A stretch of 64,000 nucleotides of DNA from Leptasterias polaris (lineage: Eukaryota > Echinodermata > Asteroidea > Forcipulatida > Asteriidae), in NCBI GenBank assembly GCA_037783415.1, contig JAZGTN010000046.1:3788501-3852500 (forward strand), read 5' to 3'. This document shows positions 10,712-22,800 of this stretch, one piece after another; the first letter of the stretch is position 1, and each line of letters begins with the position of its first letter. Position numbers and translations under genes: made by a program. The notes under the pieces are model-generated. The model searched no databases. It was not told the DNA's origin and worked only from the letters and a program-made list of their open reading frames with translations.

Positions 10712-11480
10712 TAGTTGTTCTTTGTGATATTAAATTAAATTGGTCTCATCAACAAACAAAAAGTTATCTGGGCTCACAATTTATGAACATCGCATAAAAT
10801 CACACACCACACAAAGTATCACCCTGTAGAAAATCTCTTTTTTTTAATAGAATTTTTCACCTACAGCTCATTTGGACTCAAGTATAGGCACAAATGCCGT
10901 CTTTTCCGTGGAAACAAGAAAAAAAGACATAAATATTATAAACTCTACCATAGAAAAAATCCTTTCCGTCCTATGTACAGGTTCTATACAAAACTGGCTG
11001 TACCAAAAAAACAGCGTCAATCTTCATAAGAAATTTACAGGGTTTTTCTTTTGTACACATGAGCATAAAGCAAATACAACTGCAGAAATAATATACACAA
11101 TTTTCGTCAATTTTTTTTTCTTTTAAAGAGATACAGTAAATATTTTTGCAATAATTGTTACAGCTACAGAATATATAAATTATCTAGAATATTGAATAAG
11201 CAAAAGAACAAAAACCAAGAAAAAACAACAACAGATTGCAACTATTCCCATCAAAATAAAAACAAACAAAAATACGTTTGGCAATCCATTGACTTTCGTG
11301 CCATCGAATAGAAGTAAGGAACAACTTAGTGTACCTAATTCCGTAACAACCCAGAAACAAGGTTTTTCTGACAACAAGGTTTTAAATGAACGAGCTTTAA
11401 AGATGCCATATTGTCACAAATTCATTGAACGATTTAGAGCACAGAAATCTAAATTGTAAGCTGCCTACAAACTGATTAGT
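10712..11480. other. Intergenic AT-rich DNA
   Basis: Spacer between the two convergent genes. Only short incidental open frames are present; no repeat family or gene is recognised. Confidence 0.6.
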
Positions 11481-11488
11481 TGTTCTTT

Positions 11489-11722
11489 GTCATTGGGGTC
11501 TGGGTTCGAATCCTGGTCATGACGTGTGTACTTGCGAGGGTAGAGGCTAATTATGTGTATGAAAAAGCCTTTGAAGTGCCACAAGGCCCATGTACTCCCC
11601 AGGGAGCTGAGAAAGATTACAGGACGCTTAACGACCAGGGCACTAATGTAAAGCGCATTGAAACGTTGTAAAAATGCGCTATATAATATATTGTTATTAG
11701 AAGCAGTATTATTATTACCAGC
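11489..11722 (+). mobile_element. SINE, sense, with tail
   Basis: The B-box GGGTTCGAATCCTGGTCATG near 11504 is followed by a body with CTCCCCAGGGAGCTGAGAAA and GTAAAGCGCATTGAAACG, then GCGCTATATAA and ATTATTATT at the end. Confidence 0.85.
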
Positions 11723-13963
11723 ATTCCATGTTAACACTGTAAGTGTTCCTGGGTGACCCCTTTGATATCAGGGTTAAAGGTCAGAGTTCAATTGACAAAT
11801 TGTTTCAAAGATACATGAAGTGATCATTTGAAACTTGTTTTTTTCTTCGCGGGGGGGGGGGGGGGGTGTTTGGAAGTGATGTCCAGGAATAGGTTTTACT
11901 TTCCCTAAAAAGTTCAGAGATGAATGAGACTTGTAAGGCCTGTCTATTGTTTCTATTTCATTGGTTTAAACCTGTGAAAAATACAGCGTCTTTGAATTCA
12001 TAATAAAAGCTATAATTCCACGAATGATACAATATTATTGCATTAATATGCAGGGTATCCCATATTCTGTAATTTCAAACATTGAGCTATGGTTAATTCG
12101 GATGACTGCCTTGTTAATCTCCTCAATTGCAAACAAATTTCGCTTCGCTTTTACAATCACTGCACACCAAAACAAATTTACACAATGCAAACTGATTAAA
12201 TTTTTCACATAAAAGCTTTTTTTAAAGAATGTTTTGTTGTTAAAAAATTGCAAAAGCTGTATATAGCTTGAGCTTTGTACATTGAAAAAAACCTTGTCCC
12301 TTGGTTGTATAAATGTAAGATAAATTGTTTGTAAAATATATGTAGCTAAAATAATTAGAGCTGAAATAAGCTTCACCAATAGAGTACACATATAAGTACC
12401 AAATAAAACGACAAAAATACAATATGAAGTCACATTATACATAAATAATACTTTATAAGAAGAAAATATCGGGTTTTAAATAAGTATCTTAGGAATAATA
12501 CAAATTAATTAATTTCAACAACTGAATTAGAACAACTGAATTCTCAACACTTCCATCGTATAATTCAACAGAATATTTATTTTGTGTGGATGTTTGTTTT
12601 TTCCGTTAACAATGAAGTATATATACATGATGGAGAAGAATACGGATATTGTATGAATATCTAAAAGTGGGATTATTGGTATTTACCCTTATCTCTGTCA
12701 AACTATGAAAACAGATTCGGTGTCAGAAGTGGGATATAAAGATAATATTTTTGGGGGGTTTACTTCTTCAATCTGAGTGAAAGTGTATTTATTTTGTGCT
12801 GTTCAACCAGATTTAATGTAAACAGGATTTTCCGAATCTCTTTCACTTTACCATTTTATTTCCGTTTGATGAAATATTAGGATATTGGGCGATTTTAATC
12901 ATCAATTCTGAATACAAAGTAATTTTTGCTAGTTTCAATTCAAAAGCAATGTCGAGCTTCACATACAAAAACAACTTGCAAGCACTGAACCCTACATCAA
13001 CATTAGCCCATCACCAACCTAAATCCGCCATCTTTGTCACTTTCCCTATTTGCAAGTACTTCTAATGCTTATGGTACAGAAAAGCACCGGACTACTTTCC
13101 CTTCAAGGCTCAGTTTGGATGAAAAAGCAAGATGGCTGCACCATGATCAAGGTCAATCTTTGTTAAGGAAAACATTTTGTCATTCTACTTGCCCTAATCT
13201 AGTTAGTGTATGAACTTTAATTCCCTTTGCATGTTCTTCTGCAATACAAACAACTGACCACCCCAACTGACAGAAATTGTTGTTTATAGGGTGGAGCAAC
13301 ATTTTAATGTTAGCTGTGTATGAATCTTAATTGTGTGATGATACAAATCACTATGGCGATTTTGACAACTCATCTTAAGACAAATCTTAGTGCTTGTGTG
13401 CCCCTTGTTGCATTCATCACATGACATTATATTGACTAACCAGTTAATGGAAGAAATTGGTATTGAATTTGATGCCCGTATTCCTTTGCACTACTTAGTA
13501 ACTAGTCAGACCAAGGCTGTGTTCGAACTGACTGCTTTAGCAGTGGGTTTGGCCGAATTACTGAAAAATCCTCAAGAAAGTTCCAACTTGGTGCCACACA
13601 GTGTTAAGTTGAAAATCTTTACAGGCAATTAAAATATATTTTGAATGCACAACTGCTGCATGTGGGAATTTGATCAAATTCCTTGCACATGACTGGCCAG
13701 AGAACAACGTTGTTGCGTAGAAAAACACTTGACGCAGCACAAAGCTAAAAACCAAGTTGCCTGTAAAGATAGCGTAACAACTATCCAACAGCCAAAGTGT
13801 AGCAAAGATGGTTTACCCAAACATAGCTAGAATTTTTCCCGCCAAAGATATAAAACTTTTCCCTACAAAGCGTCCAGGAAGACAAAGTTAATGAAACACA
13901 CTGTGGTTTCCCTAACACATGAACCTTCAATGCTGATAACAATCCATGATTAAGTCACTTAAG
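11723..13963. other. Intergenic; G16 tract and an LTR-leader-like fragment
   Basis: Contains a run of 16 G at 11851-11866. At about 12677-12740 is a fragment with TTTACCCTTATCTC, then TCGGTGTCAGAAGTGGGATA, shared with 15.06-15.13 kb. It looks like the end of an LTR plus primer-binding leader. The AT-rich open frames at 12.0-12.4 kb have no coding character that I recognise. Confidence 0.45.
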
Positions 13964-14325
13964 GGACGGTATACCTTTGGTAAGTACTCCAAAAATGGAT
14001 GACCATAACAAATTACTTGGTAAGCAGCACTGCAGCTGTTGATAATGTATAACATTTTGAGAAACAATTCAAAGGATTGTGGTTTTAGAGAGAGAAAGAT
14101 TCAAAAACATTTCAAGAATCTGAGAACAATTCTTCATGAAAAGTTTCAAAGATTGTGTATTCCAATTACGGATAATTCTACCTGCGTGGACATAACCGCT
14201 CCAATTTTTCCGGCTATCACAAACACTATTACCTTTTGAAATGAAATTTTGACTGATTAGTTTTATTATTTATATATGATTAAAACAATCGGTTCCACAA
14301 ACCAAAGGTATACCAGCTCCTTCAT
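13964..14325. mobile_element. MITE with GGTATACCTTTGG ends
   Basis: The left end GACGGTATACCTTTGGTAA and the right end ACCAAAGGTATACCAGC are inverted. Internal words TTACTTGGTAAGCAGCACTG and CATTTTGAGAAAC recur at about 25.4, 34.1, 43.0 and 45.1 kb, defining a diverse family. Confidence 0.7.
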
Positions 14326-16423
14326 GTTCTGTTTACAAAATCCCTCTACATGTAAGTTCAAGCGTCTTGTGTACATTTTTAAAATACCAGTCCTATGTAC
14401 CAAAATTAAACCAACATCGAGTACACATATACATAGGTTATAGAGAAGTTATATAACATATTTCGCAGTAGATACATTTTCATTGACAGTCAAGTAAAGA
14501 CAGATTTGACAGCGTTCACAAAAGCTGTAAACATGAATAAACACTAACGAATGACCATTATACAGTTTAATACAATAACAATAAAAGTGATTGTGATAGA
14601 GAGAAAGTTGTACCTTTGCAATTGTCCTTTTTTTTTCCGTAAAAAAATCCAAAATTACTTTTTAGCAGAAATTGTTCAAAGCCTGACATTTTTGGAAGAT
14701 TCCTTTACACACATTTTCCACTTGGAAGACATAACTTGTCAAATACTGAGATCCGTATAAAAAGAAGTCTGAGTTTGTTTTATTAGTCCGAAAAATATGA
14801 AATTTGTCAAAGCATATACACAAGCTGGTGACAAACGTCGTTGCAATGTTGCAATCATTAAAACTTTACTCTGAAATACAAACATCATTTCACCAGAAAA
14901 ATATCTGCGAGCCAACAGTCTGAGTTATGTTTATCCGAGTACTGACATTATGTGCTTTACAGAAACTGGTTACCAGCCATCAAGCTATGTATTTCAAATG
15001 TGGCTGGTTTCCTGCACCTTTTGTGCTAGATGTGTATATTTTTTAAGCACTTTTCTTTGCCGAGCAAAGATATTTACCCTTATCTCGATCTGAATAATAA
15101 AAAATAGATTTGGTGTCAGAAGTGGGATATAGAAGACTATTTTTGTTAGCTGACAGTGGGATACCGAATTAGGTTTCTTTGCTTACTACAACCAATGATT
15201 AGTGCTTTGGAGATTTTGTTGCATTGTAGGGAAGTTATTTTCTCCAGACCTACAAATAGCTTTACCAATGAAAACGGGACCAATATATTAACAGAAAAAT
15301 ACGTGACTGATAAGGTAAACAACTATTTAAATAATTTCTTCATGTATATACATCAGTATCTTCAATACGCATATTTCAAAGACATTCTAATTTGATTGTT
15401 TTCTTCTTTCTCTTCAATTTCAGTTGCCTTACTAAAAATTTACTTGAGTTTTTTCAAGTGTTCTTTCCAATGGACGGTTCTGAAATACTGATCAATGATA
15501 TCAATAATTTAAAACGCTACATATATCATAAAGATATCTTGCACCACAACGAAGTGACTTGAAGTTGAAACCACTGCACTGATTCATTCCAAATACTAAG
15601 ATATATATACCTTAAGCATGCTGCTGTCTTTGCAGCGAAAAATCATGCCAACATTATAAGCTTCTGTGAGTTTGAAAAGTAAATACACTAATATAAATTT
15701 ATTTTTCAACAGAACTCAGACAGCATGAGCATTTTAAACTTGAATGGAGGAGGAGGGCAAACTGCAAACATTGTTTTTAATGGTTTTTGTTAACAAGCTG
15801 CTGTTCTTACAAAAAGGTTTATGCGATATTTATAAAATTGACAACCTGACTCAGGATTGATCTTGTTCCCTGAGTGCTATAGCAATTAGGAATACCAATT
15901 CTAAACAGATCCAAAAATGGGGCCAGACTGGACTAACTGCAGATTCCGAGTGAGTGTGAACTCAACTGTCCTTTTCATTTAAAGTCTAACCAAATTAAAG
16001 TTCATTTTAAACATATATAGCCCCCTTACGTATGCCGCCATAGCAGAGGTCAAACAATGGAAACATACATGCATGCATGTACGCCACACTCACAACTCTT
16101 ACCCACTGAATGTTGACCTCAGTGAGGGCGCTGTTTGAGGGGTCAAAGACAGTTTTACCTGTGAAAAGACTTGAACGGTTCTGAATTGGACAAGAATTAC
16201 ATGTGCTTCAACTCAGACTCTGACATGCATGTTTGCCTAAAAACTTCACTCAAATACTCTACTCCAACAACATCACAAACGGACCCCGGAGTTTTGGGGC
16301 GAGTGAAGTCACCCAATTTCAAGACATAACACACACAAAATCTGGGGGAGGATCTTAAAAGTTGGCTCTGTTTTTGAGAAAAGGAAAACAAGGATAATGT
16401 GTCTCATGTTTCCAAAAACTATA
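14326..16423. other. Intergenic AT-rich DNA with an LTR-leader-like fragment
   Basis: Near 15075-15130 the words TTTACCCTTATCTC and TTTGGTGTCAGAAGTGGGAT recur in the same orientation as at 12.7 kb, about 2.4 kb apart. No reverse transcriptase or gag frame lies between or after them. Otherwise nothing is recognisable. Confidence 0.4.
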
Positions 16424-16648
16424 TTAAAGACGCCAACCAGAGCTGTGTATTGAGAGAGTTGCAACACAGAGGGACCAGTTTTCTTTGGTCACGTGGTTGC
16501 TGGATGCCTTTTTTCGGTCCAAATGCAGCGCAACCAAATGGGCAGACTAGTCTGGCACCCTGTATTTGCCAATGCAAGTTTTTTTTGTACACAAAATGGC
16601 TTCTAATTGCAAGTTGTCGCAATTCTCTCAATATACTGTTTTGACGCC
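16424..16648. mobile_element. MITE-like inverted repeat
   Basis: The left CTGTGTATTGAGAGAGTTGC and the right GCAATTCTCTCAATATACTG are inverted ends about 200 bp apart. The outer words GACGCCAAC are direct at both sides (about 16429 and 16644). Confidence 0.6.
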
Positions 16649-18465
16649 AACTGTTTCTTTTTCAACCAGTTCTTTTACTTCATGGGGATGACAATTGCAT
16701 TCCTATCGATTTCTGGAACTTGTATTTGAACCAAGTAAATATGGTTTTCCGATTTTGAAATTTAGTTTTTTTTTATCCAAATCTTACCAAGTTTTACATG
16801 ATTCTGTGGCACACTCGGTGTAGATACAAGAAATAAGAGAACTTCCAGACTCGGGTCTGAGCCACAAAAACTCTGTGCATAGACATTCAGTATTAATACC
16901 TTGATCCACGACATTACTTATTTACAAAAATAGTGCCCTCTACGTACAAAGGGGTGCAAAGGCTAGATTGCCGTCAAAGACAGTCCATCAGAAGATCTTC
17001 AATACTTAAAGAAAGTTCAGCAGAAAATTGTTTTGCTGTTTCACAAACGGATGCCATACTCCAAATCTGAATCACAACGCACAAAGTAGGAAGTGCTTTA
17101 TACATCACAAATGTAACCCGACTCTTCGCCCAGCCTGAAAGTGTGAGGGCGCATCGATGCAAACAAGAGTCACTTCTTGGTCTTATATGAATAATTATTA
17201 TAAAAATTACACATATGTACATGAATGTTTTACAATGTCTTTCATGCATGTGAATATAAGCCAGATTGATCAATATGGTTATACTATAGATATGCCTGGC
17301 AAGGAAAGTAAACGTGCGCATAAATTAAAATGACTTTAGGCAAATTTGGGGCTCAAAGTCTTCAGACTCAAATACATATTTCACACAAGTCCACATCATT
17401 CATGGATTCAAGCTATTATTTGGTTCTGGATGCAGATATAACAACATCATGCAAAATATTGAATAATAATGCTTAATACATACGTACATGTTATTTATAT
17501 ACATAATTTTTTTATTAGGGAGTGTGGGCCTAGGGTTTAGTTGGTACTAAATGTATCTTGACATGGACTCTTTCCGAAACCATTGGTTACGACCTACAAT
17601 CCCGGCCACGTAACAATAAACATATCCTTCCCGTTCCCTGCTCAATGCTGTTAACCCCAGCTAGAGCGCAGACCAAGCAATGAGAGCCAACATTCTACGG
17701 GGGCGTGGGGTTGGTGGCCCAACGAGCTATAGCCAGGATTGTAGGCTCCAGCTTAATAATTTTATAAAACACTACAGTACCACTACATGGGTAGTAGGTG
17801 GAAAACAAGATTAATTCTTACAATTTCAAGCTGGATTATTTCGAGAGAAACAAATATTACAAAATAAATAATTCTAAAAATAAAAATTATATAACTATTA
17901 AAAAGGAAAAATAGACTCAATTACTAGGCTCTGCTAAAATGAAGGCCTTAAATTGGTGTTGTTTTTTTCCTGATTTGTCTATGATGCAGTAGATTTTGCA
18001 GTACTGAATCCATTAAAATCATTCAACACAATGATATGGATTTTTCTGGGGTAGTGAAAATATCTTGTGTTTTGTCGATCAAATTAGTTGGACTGGGCAT
18101 AACCTCCTCTGAAATTATGATAACAACGAAATCTCTGGCAAGATATGGCAAAACAAAATGATTTTATTTCATGACTGACTTGTTGGACATAAAGTACGAT
18201 TTAAAATTCAACGTACATCTTTAACCAATATCCACCTTACTGGTCATAGTAAATGAATGCTGTTCCTGCCTAAGACAATTGGGGGTTGGGTTTTGGGTTT
18301 TTTTTGGGGGGGGGGGGCGGTCTAACTGGTGCAATATTGTTAGGTTTACAATCAACAAAATATTGAGGGTAAGTTTTGTTGGGGAATTTCCCATGCCTGC
18401 AGTGTTATGGCACACAATTGTCTATCAAAGGACTAAGGAGGGGCAATGTTGGAGGGCCTCTTGGG

Positions 18466-18496
<31 letters not shown>

Positions 18497-19782
18497 TTTA
18501 GGTCCTAAAGCATAAAAAGAAGTTTCTATAAAACATGAACAAAGTTTAATGATACAACATTGGTTTCAATCAGCAAGGTGAAATTCACAGCAAATTATCC
18601 ACTTTCAACAAGTTCAGGAAGAATATTTTGCAAACAGAAAGTAAAGGTCAATCAATTTGAATCCTAATTTTGATAACCAAAATAACCAAATTTATATAAC
18701 TTCTCAACACCAATAGTCAAGAAAAATTATTCCCTCTGTAAAAATTTCACAAGGAATAATTTTTCTGGACTAGCGATGCTAGAAATGACAGCTTCTCACA
18801 AAAATCACTTCAAAATATTTGTTACTTAAACATTCATTTTATACCGCTGTTGTACCATCCCTTTGTAGCCAATAATTCCCAAGATAAAAACCACTGCAGG
18901 CCATCGATACTGAGAGGTAGAAAAAGCTCAAATGAAACTCTTAAAATACTCTCTGATAAACGTTTATAAAACTTTAAAAAAAAAAAAAATTAAATAAGAC
19001 GGCTTTAGAAGCAAATTCAACAACCAAAAATGACTAATACAGAATACAGTAAATTTTAATATAAATAAATCTGAACGGGGCACTTCATCATGCAATTGTT
19101 GTTATACAAATTTCTCCTGAATATAAAGCTCACAGCATGGGGAAGACCAAAACATTAAGAAAAAGTGTCGCCTCAAAGACGTCTCTATAATCCACCCTCT
19201 CCACTCATCATCTTTCTCAGTGTCAAGGAGTTGCCGTCCAAACTGAACCATCAATGCTGCGTTGTACTCCATCGTAGGAAACTTAAACTGTTCCATTATT
19301 TGATGTTCCACAAAAACAACTCACCACCAGGTATACATGCAACCAAGGCCAGGCTTGACAACACTGCTGAGCAGTCTTCTGCATATCGTATTTTCACTAA
19401 GCAGAATTATTCAAAGGTTTTTCCAGTCAAAAATAAAAAGATTATACATTTTGGCTGTTAATCAATTTCAGATATTAGCAAACATTTGCCGGTGCTTAGC
19501 AACTTTGGCCTGGTTCCATACCAGCAAAATGGCTTCAGTCTTTTACTTGCAGTTAACGCAGCGTCTATTAATCTCACACGATTTCTGTTATAATGGAATC
19601 CTTGTCGCCACAACAAATTGCTCCGTGGACCTTGCTGGTGATGCAGAGATCACGTCAGGTTTGTTCCTGGAGACCTCTTCCTGAATGGCCGACTTGTCCT
19701 ACTCTAGCAGCTCCCCACTTGTCCTTCCTGAACACTGAGGACCCAATTCCATTGGTCTGTCCTCTTTAAAAACTGTTCAGAA
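16649..19782 (-). other. Intergenic DNA, probably including the NFI 3' UTR
   Basis: No gene recognised. Poly-G tracts lie at 18306-18317 (12) and 18467-18495 (29). On the minus strand an AATAAA hexamer lies at 18163-18168; if used, the NFI 3' UTR would be about 1.6 kb, but other hexamers exist and I cannot choose. A short inverted pair (CTACAATCC near 17595, GGATTGTAG near 17735) is present. Confidence 0.4.
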
Positions 19783-19862
19783 CTATTTAGTTTCTGTTGG
19801 CGTCACAGAGTGACCAGCTGTTTCCATTGGTTCCGCTGTCAAATTCACCGGAACAAATCTCT
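19783..19862 (-). CDS. NFI: NFI terminal coding exon
   Basis: 80 bp, phase 1 in, peptide [18 protein letters not shown], then VTPTETK and stop TAG (19785-19783). The acceptor is TTTTTTCTTCTGTGCAG. The RFV start resembles the RFVS/RFVP start of the last exons of vertebrate NFI proteins; the remainder is not conserved. Confidence 0.75.
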
Positions 19863-22800
19863 CTGCACAGAAGAAAAAAAAGGGGGGAAAATGGCAGGTT
19901 TTAAGAAAAGCTTGATCATCATAAACAGATAAAAGTACAGAAGCCTTTATAGTCTTTACACTGGTACCATAAATATTGTCTTGAAATTTTTCATTTTTGA
20001 CCAGTTATGACCGTATAAAGCGTAAGCGTTTTTAGATATTTAGACACATGAAAATTTCAAAAGTGTTGTGTCAAATTTTATACTAAAGAAAAACTATCCA
20101 AATAATCAATAAAGTATTCAATATTATTTTCGGCTTGTTACTAGGGCACAATAAACCGTTTGAGAGTTGGAATTGAATACTGCCTGGTACACTGACTTGC
20201 TTAGTCACAAGTTACTGGATTTTTATTTATTTTTTTTCTCTGCTCTTCACTTTGCCTATTGTTTAGAGCCTTTAACGTCACTGCGTGACGAAATTGTGCG
20301 CTGTATAAGAGGCCACTATTATTATTATTATTAAATACGAGTTCCTCAGACTTGGAGATAATTGCTACGTCACGTGGTCCGGGGCAAGCTTTGTGCTTAG
20401 TTTTGTAAGACACAGTGAAAATCCACACACAATTCTTAGTTTAGCGTGTATGGCATGATGGTGGCACTAGGCTTTGCCCACTTGGCGCTAACTTATAGTA
20501 TTATACCAAAAGCTTGCATGGAACCATGTGACATACCAACGCTGTCTTTAGTCTGGGGGAATTCAATTTGATGCTCACTTGTGTTCAAACAAGGCACTGT
20601 ACCAGACATCAAAAATCTTACCAGCTAATGGTCTATAGATAATAAAGGTACACAAATGAATTTGGCTGGTAACCTTGTCTTGTCAAGCAAGATTTTTTCA
20701 TGCTAAGCAATATTGAAATTGGATAAAGTTGTGTCTCAGCTATGAGCAGCTTTTCCTTTCAGCTTCACATAATAACTTCTGCTGTTTAATATTAGCATGC
20801 ATAAACGTTAATTGAGAATTGCGTGTGGGTTTTCATTGTAAGACGTAACTAAGCAAAAAGCTTGCCCCGGACCACGTGACGTAGCAATTATCTCCAAGTC
20901 TGAGGAACTCATATTTAATAATAATAATAATAATATAATATTCATTTTTTAGTGTGTAAGATACAAACTAAAATTCTGTATGCAATTTATACCGTTATGC
21001 TACACTTGTCATGGGGGTCTCTACTCGACAAGCTTTGCTTTTTTTGAGACCCCCCACCGCTTAATCACCTTCTATTCTGTATTCAGCCCTGTGATTGATT
21101 GATTGATTGAGTGGAAATAAAGTATTGAAAGTACTGAAAATATTATGTGGTGGGGAAAATCTTTTTTTGTGGAATACAACTTACCATTATAACCTAACAA
21201 GCCCTCATCAGTCGTTGCAGCTGCAATCAAACCTGGCAAAAGGAAGCAACAAAACAACTTGATTGGTGGTTATATGAACAGATATATCATAGCTTCATGA
21301 AGAAGTTCTTCTGCTACGTTAAGGGCCAAATTTGTTGTCCATACGTACATCCCAGAGCCATAAAATTTTGCCAAGATGGCTTATAGCAGAGGGGGCCAGT
21401 TCAATACTTAATTAATAAGTGTGTTTATACATAGTTTCTGCGGATCCTTAAAAAGTATTAAAAAGTCTCAAAATTACACTATCCAAATTGAAGGCCTTAA
21501 GAAGCATTAAAAAGCATTAAAATCAATTTTAACAATTTATGACCCTACCCTTTAAAAAAGGAACTCAATGTGGAATTCACAAACTACAAGAATTTAAACA
21601 ACAGAAAATAGAATTAGCTGTTTCAAACTGCTTACCAACCAAAAGGACCTGTGGTATAAATGCAAAAATTAGTTAGTGGCCTGACGTTTCGACCCTAGCA
21701 GAGTCTTTCTCAAAGGCTGAATGACAACACAATACACATACACATGTATACAATTGTGTTGGATAAAGCCAACTTGAGAGATTAAACAGGTGGGACAGTT
21801 ACAACCTGTTGATGAATGCCCTTTGCAATGGCAACCTTGTGGATGCAACATATGTACACACCCCGGTTCACGAAAACGACCCGATTTAAACAAAGTTGTG
21901 CTCAAACACAAGACGAGGGCTGTGCAGCGTTTTCTTTTTCACTACTTCCGTATCTGTGTGATCCCAAACAGGAAGCAGATGATCTAGTCCTGTTGCATTT
22001 GCGTGACTTCTCGGGGATTTGATGGAATCATTCAATCAGGGAAACTTAATCAACCTACAGGGTCCTCTAATTCCATCTGACACAGCCAATTCCAGATAGC
22101 TTGCATTTCATGATCAATTAATTGTGGAAAATGCTTGCCGGCCGGAAGTTGAGGATCATGCACTGTTTTCATTATACCCAGCATTATACACTACATTTGC
22201 CGTAATTTCCTGCGTGTAAGACGCGTCTTATCCGACTTTCAAAGGTAAAACAATCAATGCGTCTTTATCTACCCGTGCGCCTTATCTGATATCGATTGAG
22301 TTCATTGTGGTGATCACAACAGGAATGATATTTGGTGCTTGAAAAAAGACGAAAACAATATTTTTGAGCCCAAGGGCTAACCTACTTGTTCATAATTATG
22401 GTGTATGGTTGAATAAATTTTCAGGCTATTTAAAGGCACTGGACACCTTTGGTAATTGTCAAAGACCAGTATTCTCCCAACATATGCATAAAATAACAAA
22501 CCTGTGAAAATTTGAGCTGAATTGGTCATCGAAGTTGCAAGAAAATTATGAAAGAAAAAACACCCTTGTTGCACAAATTTGTGTGCTTTCAGATGCCAAT
22601 AATAAAAGGCTTCGCTGAAGTCTTATTATTTGAGTGAGAAATTACCTTTTTCTCAAAAACTACGTTACTTCAGAGGGAGTCGTTTCTCACAGTGTTTTAT
22701 ACTATCAACAGCTCCGTCTCTGTTTATGGTTACCAAGTAAGTTTTTATGCTAACAATTATTTTGAGTAATTACGGTACCAATAGTGTCCAGTGCCTTTAA

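Noticed and set aside
12035..12442. 135-codon minus-strand frame, hydrophobic
   Set aside because: Lies in very AT-rich intergenic DNA; hydrophobicity follows from T-rich codons, and no domain or neighbouring exon is recognisable.
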